Shown piece by piece: positions 56,395 to 64,000 of a stretch of DNA of 64,000 bases. The notes below the pieces were generated by a model, which saw only the letters and a list, made by a program, of their open reading frames with translations, searched no databases and was not told the DNA's origin. Numbering within the stretch: the stretch's first letter is position 1; each line of letters starts with the position of its first letter. Origin of the DNA: Actinostola sp. cb2023 (Eukaryota; Cnidaria; Anthozoa; Actiniaria; Actinostolidae); NCBI GenBank assembly GCA_033675265.1, contig JAUJYZ010001447.1:325501-389500 (forward strand). Direction: 5' to 3'. Made by a program: the position numbers and the translations under genes.

Positions 56395-56679
56395 CTATAC
56401 ACTCAATTGCAGAAAGGTTGTAGTATACATTTATACAAATATCTAATGAGATACAAGATATCTAATGAGATACAAAGTGCAAAACATCGCTTATTTTCTT
56501 CTAATATATCAGAATCATCAATTTTAGATTAGTATTGCATCCAGCAAGGACAACACAATAATTTTCAGCACTATTTTGTGCTTAAACAGTTGTATTTTAA
56601 CATGATTAACATTTTGCATCTCATTAGATATTTGTATATTTGTATAAATGTATACTACAATGTTTCTGCAATTGAGTAT
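56395..56679. mobile_element. foldback element, CACTCAATTGCAGAAA family (copy 2)
   Basis: Ends are ACACTCAATTGCAGAAAGGTTGTAGTATACAT and ATGTATACTACAATGTTTCTGCAATTGAGT. The interior matches copy 1 at 50606-50852. Confidence 0.92.
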
Positions 56680-57184
56680 AAGAGAAGAATATATAAATAT
56701 GTAAGTATGCTAGTTGAAATTACTCTATTTGCATAATTGACAGGTGCAATCTAGTGATTTAAATTTAACGGCTTCGGCAAGTTTGTTCTTAAAGAACTGT
56801 AGGCTTTCAATAAATCTAATATCGCGCATGCTCAAATAAGAACGTACACGATTTCGGCAGTCTTCTTCCTTCTCTCTCTCGGGGAGGAGGTTAAAAGAAG
56901 ACTTTTACATTAAATCCATCGTTTTTGTACAAGTCTGATTCTGCAATGACTCTGTAGTCTGCGTCGCATAATAACATTCTCGAACGCCCAATGTTGTGCC
57001 TAGTAACGAACAATGTATACAGTTATATTAAACTGTGTGTCGTGTTTATTATCACATATTAAAGACAGAAATTGAATTTATAAATTGCAAGAAGCAAATG
57101 AACGACATACAGCTGACAGACAGTAAATCAATGTTGCAGCGATATAGTTGAGTGGGTATAGTGGTCTGGTATTAACAAGGAGAT

Positions 57185-57800
57185 GATGATGATGATTTAA
57201 ATAACAGTGATCATCACATAACTATCACATTGGCAGTAATTACTGATAGTGATGACGATGGTGGTTGCGATAGTAGTGATGACGATGACTGATGATTCTG
57301 GTGTTGGTAGTGATGGTGATGATGATGATTTCAAGGAGTATCAGACAGGTGGTGATAGTAGTGATGACGATAATAATGATGCTGGTGTTGGTAGTGAAGG
57401 TGATGGTGATGATTTCAAGGAGTATCCAATGATGGCGATGGTGGTTGTGATAGTAGTGATGACGCCGGATGATAATGATGCTGGTGTTGGTATTGATGGT
57501 GATGATGATGATGATGATGATGCCGATGAATGCAAGGATGATCAGACAATGATGACGATGGTGGTTGTGATAGTAGTGATGACGATGGTAATGATGCTGA
57601 TGTTGGTAGTGATGGTGATGATGATGATGATTATTGTTAATGATGATTGTGCTATCGGGCAATTTATTGGAAATAGCGCTATATAAATAAATAAAATTTA
57701 TTATTATGTTTGCAAGAATGGTCAGACAATGATGACGATGGTACGTGGTGGTGATAGTAGTGATGACGATGATAATGATGCTGGTGTGGGTAATGATGAC
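57185..57800. repeat. GATGAT/GGTGAT-rich compound repeat
   Basis: Imperfect units share GATGACGATGGTGGTTGTGATAGTAGTGATGACG and GATGCTGGTGTTGGTAGTGATGGTGATGATG. A retroposon-like tail AGCGCTATATAAATAAATA interrupts at about 57676. Confidence 0.9.
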
Positions 57801-57865
57801 GCCGGTCATGGTGCATGTTGCCCGATAGTGTTGTACGAAGATAGATCAAGATAGATAGATAGATA

Positions 57866-58124
57866 CAGTCATTTGCAAAAATTCTGGCCGCCACGATATA
57901 TCAATATATCAATATATCGGGTGCATCACTAATACTATTAAATGAAGCAAAATTTACAAACAACAAACGTAAGACTAAAATAAACATTATACTAAATATT
58001 TCTACCAACTTTGCTAGCGTTAACCCGCTTTAAGGGTAATTTTCGATTATTTAATTACCCATAATGCACCCGATATATTGATATATTGATATTTCGTAGC
58101 GGCCAGAATTTTTGCAAATGACTG
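57866..58124. mobile_element. 259-bp Tc1/mariner-like foldback, TA-flanked
   Basis: Ends are CAGTCATTTGCAAAAATTCTGGCCGC and GCGGCCAGAATTTTTGCAAATGACTG, with TA on each side. Arms continue into ATATATCAATATATC blocks. It is inserted at the edge of the GATA microsatellite. Confidence 0.9.
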
Positions 58125-58125
58125 T

Positions 58126-58373
<248 letters not shown>

Positions 58374-58732
58374 TTAATACAATAACAAAACAAAAAAAAT
58401 GGACAGATGAAGGTCATGAAGATGGACAGCAGTTTCTGTTGCTCGTCGTATCTGTAGTATATTTAATTGAGTGTTCGTTTAGTCGTTGAAGAAACATCCA
58501 CTTTCAGTTGTAAAAACCTACGTCTGTAGTCCTGCTCTTTGACGTAAGTGACAAAAAATTTAGTTCAAAAACGTGAAAATTATTTCAAACTGTAGTCGAA
58601 ATGATGTCATACGTGTTGCCATGGCGATGAGTTTAATGCGGTTCCTGATCGTTCCCAGTATTCGCTCGTCTGACGTCTTGATTTTCATGTCTATCTATGG
58701 TACCCTGGGGAATTATTGACCTTTGTATTTAG

Positions 58733-58857
58733 GAGCTGAAGTGAATAAATACTTTCGAGAGGAAGGTATTAATCAGTGGCATTTGATTGCTTCGTTTGGT
58801 CGTCCACGTAACATTCATCGAGTAAAACCCAACGACTGCAGTGTCCTGCTCTTAGAG
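58733..58857 (+). CDS. orphan coding exon, unidentified
   Basis: The acceptor TTTGTATTTAG and donor GAG|GTAAGC enclose 41 codons plus 2 bases in one open frame. It includes KYFREEGINQWHLIASFGRP and ends SVLLLE. Composition and splice sites look real. No family was recognised and no partner exon was found nearby, so it probably belongs to a gene with long introns. Confidence 0.5.
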
Positions 58858-59117
58858 GTAAGCGAAACTGAAGTTTCACTGAGTCTTTATGTCCGTTCAA
58901 TTTGTGCCACGTTTTACCACCCGGGTTTTAATACCACTCTTTGGCATCTTTTGCTTGTTAGTTGTGGTTTGTTTGCTATACTGAGTTGCTAAATGCTGAT
59001 CCATCTGCATGAATGCCCTTGTTGCGAAACTCGTCCGTATTTTCGCCATGAGAGTTGGTTCAGTGAAGACATCAAGCAAACTAAGACCGTTGTTTAAATC
59101 TTTGTCATGACCATCTG

Positions 59118-59258
59118 GCCCCGGTTGCACGATTGCAAGTTATCCATCGGATAACTTTTATCCAACGGATAAAACTGATGCAGTTATCCAAAAAATGTTA
59201 TCCGTTGGATAAGACTTAACCGGTGGATAGCGCTATTCACCTTTCGTGCAACCGGGAC
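59118..59258. mobile_element. foldback, CCCCGGTTGCACGA family (copy 2)
   Basis: Ends are CCCGGTTGCACGATTGCAAG and CTTTCGTGCAACCGGG, with repeated TTATCC(A/G)(A/T)CGGATAA words. It is a relative of 18794-18937. Confidence 0.85.
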
Positions 59259-59269
59259 CTGTTCCTCCG

Positions 59270-60420
59270 CTATGGGGAAGCCGGGTTGTTCCATCGACCT
59301 GAAGCTACCTGAAACTGACTGATTGCACCATATTTACTTTAAAGTGTTTGTGTTTTATCCGGAAAATAATTATTCATGATATCGATAACTGATCGAATGC
59401 TTGGAATGGTTTTTGTTAGTGGATGCCACATTTCAGTATAAATACATAGTATATTTTGAGGACAAAATCGACTCGGAAATATGCAAACTCATGGCTAGAC
59501 TTGCCACAAGTCGACCACACTTTTTATTCTGATAGCGAGCGACGACCAAAATATAGGTCGGTAAAAATGGCGCGTTGCAACTGAGAAAAGTCCGTTTCCC
59601 GAGAGATAGGCCGAAAAGGAGGGAAAGGCAGACTTTGAGAAAGTCTAACTCATGGCCCTCGTTCTTCACTGCAAGTCAAAATGCATTTCCATATTCAAAT
59701 CAATCGACTGTATCACGGCTCAGCTTTATATTTCATTTATAGTCGAATGATAATTGTTTGAAAGGAATTAATAAGTGTAGATTATCGGCTTCAGGCATGA
59801 GGGTAAGGAAATTAACTTGCCTGCACGAAAAGTAATGGCTTTTATACTGGCTTCAGCCTGAGATCAGAGCAAAATTCGTGTCGCACGCGGTGCCTTCTCT
59901 TTTTATGGAAACTACGACAGGCATGATTGAACCATGAACAGGGATTCACGAAAATGCTTTTTAATTTCACTCTACTTCGAATAATTGAGCCTGTATTTAT
60001 TGGTTCGAAACGCTGCTTATTCACAATCACTTCAAACCTTTTCATTTTCCTGATCGAGATTAATAAAAATAGTCTCTCGAGGTCAATCAGAGTCATGACA
60101 AAAATTGGTCACTCGATCCACCATAACGCATTGAATGACATTAAATCAATTGGCATTATGTTCCTTAAAAATCTTAAGATCTCGATCTTAACGATCTGAA
60201 CTAAATGATTGCTTATCAACTGGTCCGAGAGATTACTACGATGACAGTCAGCCAATGGCCAATACGCTTCAAGTGGCTAATCCTCTGTCTTTGTGTACTG
60301 TTAGCGCTTGCATGAAGTAAAGTAACCGTATTATTTCATGTATCTATAGAGCTGTATGGAGCTTTATAGGCAATAAACGTGAAAACAGACAGAACAAGTT
60401 GTATCTGTTAATCTAATTAC
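59270..60420. other. non-coding stretch, nothing recognised
   Basis: Unique AT-rich sequence. The open frames at 59433-59669 and 59842-60199 have no recognisable domain. Confidence 0.4.
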
Positions 60421-60454
60421 TCGGGCACTTCCGGAGGATTTTTTTTCGTTGGCC

Positions 60455-60725
60455 ACAAACGGGTCGAATAGTTTCCGAACGCCTGTCGAACTAAATCCGA
60501 AAGTATGATTCGCTCAAACGTTTCGAATAGTTTCCGAGCGTATATCGAACTAAATCCGAAGTATTGTTCGCTCTACGAAGGCAGATAAATATAGAGCACA
60601 TAGCGACGAGTAGAAGTGCTAAGTCAGAAGGCCGTGTCGACGCCGCCATTATGCAAATTGACATTGCATTGGTGATAAATAAATCGTGTTCGACGACTAG
60701 AAGTGCTAAGTCATCGTAGTAGAAG
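60455..60725. repeat. two short local duplications
   Basis: GTCGAATAGTTTCCGAACG...TCGAACTAAATCCGAA(A)GTAT is repeated at about 60515 (unit about 65 bp). Then CGACGAGTAGAAGTGCTAAGTC recurs at about 60690 and matches the block at 15390. Confidence 0.8.
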
Positions 60726-60839
60726 TGCGCGACGGATTTGATTTTCCAGTAGATTTTGTTTTGGTAGATAATAAATGTCGCTGTCCTTGCTGCATGACTG
60801 CCGTCACACCGTGGTTTCAAGTTCGTTGAATCTGTCAAT

Positions 60840-61790
60840 CAAATCTACCGAGACGTCATGCAGAGAGAGAACTGCAAGCTCTATAAATCAATCAAATGAA
60901 CAAGAAACTGTGGAAACAAATACTAAAAACGCACATGGATAATTTTTGTTGTACAATTCACTATCACTTTTCACTTTGGTAAAATAAAATTATGGTACTT
61001 TGAACTGGAATCGTTAGCCGTTTTGAAGTCGCACGGCTCTTATCGTTTCTTTCGTAGGTTATCATAAAATTTACCCGCCAAGACATGGAAATACCACTTG
61101 CGAATTAAATATACTCACAGCATATACTCATACCGGCCTCTACCATGCATAAAAATACAGAGATGTACAATATACTCGACACATTTACCTCGTAACAAGA
61201 CGCCTTCGCGGCGAACGACGTCGTTCGTCTTGTTATGGAGACGACGAAGACGAACGTAACTTGTAATGAAAACAATACTCTTGTCGCTTTATGTAGAAAT
61301 GACCGAACGTGTCATAGTTTTATGCTTGGAAATGCTTATTACAGGCAAAGAAGATTTTGCTTCATGAATGTGTAGGCTTGGATAAGGAGTACGGATGTTG
61401 ATTGTTGTGATACATGGCGCGCGAAATTCAAAACATGCTTCGTACGCGTGGTGCAAATGAAAGTCGTATAGATAACTACCGAATACGAAAAATATTGACA
61501 CGTTCGTCTATTAAAACTGTTTTAGACGTAAATTTACAATTTCTTCATTGACTTTGCTGTTGAAATGTGAATTTATTAAGAAAATTATTTTACCCCGTTG
61601 TTCAGCCATGTTCAACCATTGTCCGACATATTGAAACTACTCATTATTATTCAAAAAATTGTGGGTGGAGCGATGCCCTTTTATAGTGCGCCCTCGTGTT
61701 TAAAAGGTATCCGACAATAAAATGAAACACATTTCTGAGAAATATAATTGAAGTTTATTTTATTCCACGTTTGAAACATTCAGAAGGAAA
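60840..61790. other. non-coding stretch with one GC-rich hairpin
   Basis: ACAAGACG...CGAACGACG/CGTCGTTCGTCTTGT forms a hairpin at about 61194-61238. No gene was found. Confidence 0.4.
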
Positions 61791-61807
61791 AGGAATCGTA
61801 AAAATCG

Positions 61808-61853
61808 CGTCATCAACGCCACGGAATGACCTTGCTCATTCCGTGGCGTTGAT
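61808..61853. repeat. near-perfect 46-bp palindrome
   Basis: TCATCAACGCCACGGAATGA and TCATTCCGTGGCGTTGATGA around a 6-base loop. It may be a solo pair of element ends or a stable hairpin. Confidence 0.85.
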
Positions 61854-61859
61854 GAAATT

Positions 61860-62930
61860 CGGGGATAATTTTATTTGACCGATTTTCCTCAACGTCGGCC
61901 TGGACAAGAAAAGTCCGGATGTGACGCAGGCTAGGACATTCTTGAATAATCATTGTTTTGCATGTCAAAAGCTAGAGAGCGAGGATTTGATCTCCCAGTA
62001 GTCTCCTTCGCAGCCGTTTTTAGTTCCGTCTCGTTACGCTCTCGGCCCTGCGAGGGAGACTAATCTCCCAGTAGATCTGATCTGCCTTGAAAAATGTAAT
62101 TTCAGTGAAACTCAATATCAAGTAGCCGTGTTTATTGTCGTCACGCAACGCTCTCCAAACACGATCGACTGCGAGCTAGGAGACCACAAGAAGCCCAAGC
62201 TCTGTAATGCCCGAGTATACGCTCATTGAGCGTCTTGTTAGATATTGTGGAAACATTGATTTAACATTACTCATCACCTACTAGACATCTGAGTACTACG
62301 AAAAAACTCTTGATTTTATCTTTTGTGTTTTTGTCTTTGAGATCAATTTTATACTTGAAAATTGTAATGGCTCTGCGAGTTTGCACGAATCAATTGACAA
62401 AGAAAACCATTTGGATTTACGAACTCGTACATCAATTGGTAGCCAATTAGAATATGACATGAGGGCGTGCGCAACATTAATTAAGCACTTTCTTCACGTT
62501 TTGCCCGACTTTGTTCTACTAAAAGCCATAAAAATATGTATTATAGAGCGCATTTGTAGCTAGGATGAGTGGTTTTAGATAACAAATTCATTGAGATCTT
62601 TGACCCTGTTTGGTCATGCAGCTGTAATTAAAGAAACGTCAAAAATATGTCGTCTGAACCCCGAGCAATCAATACGATAAAATGTGTTAACTGAGAAGAG
62701 GTAACTCAAAATGGTGGAATTTTGATATTGACGGTCACTTTGCGTGGGAACAATATTGCTGTATATGAGCCGTTGGCATGGCGACCATGATATAAAAGAG
62801 TTCAGTTAGGAAATGGTGCACACAAAAGGAATAATTTAATAAGTGTGGTCATGGTGGTCTTCGCCTTGACGATATTTTTTTGTCATTAGTGATTTTTAAC
62901 TCGTGGATCACCAGTTATAGGGATGACATT
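61860..62930. other. non-coding stretch, nothing recognised
   Basis: The only structure is an inverted pair around 61990-62070 (TCTCCCAGTAG...GAGACTAATCTCCCAGTAG). No exon was supported. Confidence 0.4.
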
Positions 62931-62937
62931 GGGACAA

Positions 62938-63396
62938 TAAGCCATTTCACGCTGTCGTCCGCCATTTTGAATTGGAACAAACTAGGCAAAATTTATAGAA
63001 ATCTGGATCACTTTGACTTGCCGTAACTCCGCTCGATTTTGTTGGATTTTCAAAATTTAAACATCGATAATCAGCAGGCATGCATATCAGTTGTTGGAGT
63101 GAAAATAAGACCAATGTATGTGTTTTAACTACCTTTTTCGAGTCAATCTTCTTTTCAAGAATGGATCTTAAAATTTCGAACTAATTTGCATATTCACGTG
63201 CCGAACGTTTTACCCATCATATTATAGGATATAAATAACAAAGACAACATATTTTCTAAAATGGTAAGTTTTTAAAAATCCAACGAAATCGAGCGGAGTT
63301 ACGGCAAATCAAAGTGATCCAGATTTCTAGTCAATTTTGCCGCGTTTGTCCCAATTAAAAATGGCGGACGACAGCGTGAAGTGGCTTATTTTAGGA
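62938..63396. mobile_element. long-arm foldback just upstream of arginine kinase
   Basis: Arms are ATAAGCCATTTCACGCTGTCGTCCGCCATTTT and AAAATGGCGGACGACAGCGTGAAGTGGCTTAT. Inner blocks pair AAATCTGGATCACTTTGA with TCAAAGTGATCCAGATTT, and CGTAACTCCGCTCGATTTTGTTGGATTTT with its complement. Confidence 0.9.
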
Positions 63397-63564
63397 TCTC
63401 TCTCTCACTCACTCGGCCGTAAACCTTCAATATGTTGCCGCTGAAGTACATCGCAGGGCTCGCAACTTTGTGGGAGAGGTTGGTAATCCAACGGGTGCCT
63501 ATGATTGACTTTTTGTTGCCTTTTTGTAGGAAATCCTTCAGTATCGTCAACAACTACAGTCATC

Positions 63565-64000
63565 ATGGCCGATCAACAACCAGACCCCTACTTTGATCTC
63601 ATCGTGGATGAGGACCTGGCGAAGAACGAGTGGCCCAAGGGACTGGACGAAATCAAAGCTAAAGGAACGCAATGCATTGCCATAAATGCCATCACAAAAG
63701 AAAACTTCGAAGCCTTGAAACACATTAAAACTCAGAGTGCAGGATGGACACTTGCACGAGCCATCAACACGGGTGTCGTCAATCCTACATCGTTCCTTGG
63801 ATGTCACGCGGGAGATCTTGAGTCGTACCAAGTGTTCGGGGAGTCTCTCTTTGATAAAGTGATTGCTGAGTATCATGGGGGTTATGACGTCAAGACTGGT
63901 ACCCACGTGACCGATATGGACAGCTCAAAGATCACTGTAGACCTGAATCCCGAAGCTAAGAGTAAGATTATATCAACAAGAATAAGAGTGGCCAGGAATA
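63565..64000 (+). CDS. arginine kinase (phosphagen kinase), 5' part
   Basis: The open frame from ATG 63565 runs through the right edge (145 codons seen). The acceptor CTTTTTGTAG at 63531 shows that an upstream 5' UTR exon exists. Residues show the N-terminal helical domain of guanidino kinases, GWTLARAINTGVVNPTSFLGCHAGD (the substrate-specificity loop region), ESYQVFGESLFDKVI, and near the edge STRIRVARN, which opens the catalytic ATP-binding domain. The enzyme buffers ATP by reversible phosphorylation of arginine. Some anthozoan arginine kinases are two-domain fusions; the window ends too early to tell whether this is one. The short GS-region and lack of a creatine kinase motif favour arginine kinase, but taurocyamine or related kinases cannot be excluded. 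Confidence 0.88.
   Translation, partial: MADQQPDPYFDLIVDEDLAKNEWPKGLDEIKAKGTQCIAINAITKENFEALKHIKTQSAGWTLARAINTGVVNPTSFLGCHAGDLESYQVFGESLFDKVIAEYHGGYDVKTGTHVTDMDSSKITVDLNPEAKSKIISTRIRVARN

Overview
The window looks like nuclear DNA from an animal, most likely an anthozoan cnidarian and quite possibly a stony coral. The evidence is AT-rich sequence with short exons and classic GT-AG introns, dense palindromic (foldback) DNA-transposon remnants, a MACPF gene, an arginine kinase and an otherwise ordinary metazoan gene set. The genus cannot be fixed from sequence alone. There are no operons, CRISPR arrays or prokaryotic features.

Layout. 0-4.5 kb: internal exons of a MACPF-domain (perforin-like) gene on the minus strand, running off the left edge. 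5-7 kb: an 87-bp tandem array and a ~345-bp duplication. 7.5-14.4 kb: a six-exon plus-strand gene encoding a secreted DNase II-like protein joined in frame to a PDI/thioredoxin-like domain; its first intron holds a 94-bp satellite-like array and its second a GGTGAT-rich minisatellite. 15.9-17.4 kb: two mitochondrial genes head to head, HIGD2A-like (minus) and mitochondrial ribosomal protein L35 (plus), with 74 bp between start codons. 18-21 kb: several foldback elements and candidate minus-strand 3' exons. 21.8-45.1 kb: a very large minus-strand gene of at least 19 coding exons for an N-terminal-motor kinesin with a long coiled-coil tail. One of its introns contains an intact single-exon 6-pyruvoyl-tetrahydropterin synthase gene on the same strand. 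45-52.4 kb: essentially gene-free, with miniature elements. 52.4-55.2 kb: an unidentified minus-strand terminal exon and an uninterrupted 768-codon C2H2 zinc-finger gene (plus). 55.3-63.4 kb: nested transposon remnants, microsatellites and one orphan exon. 63.5 kb to the right edge: the start of an arginine kinase gene.

Most of the window is intron and repeat. At least eleven separate palindromic element families can be recognised. One family has a 7-bp target duplication at three independent copies; one uses TTAA; others use TA or TTA. One-base frame breaks occur in at least three otherwise well-conserved coding regions (MACPF, MRPL35, kinesin twice), which points to residual assembly indels more than to pseudogenes. 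The most unusual protein is the DNase II-like/thioredoxin chimera, whose first catalytic histidine position appears substituted.
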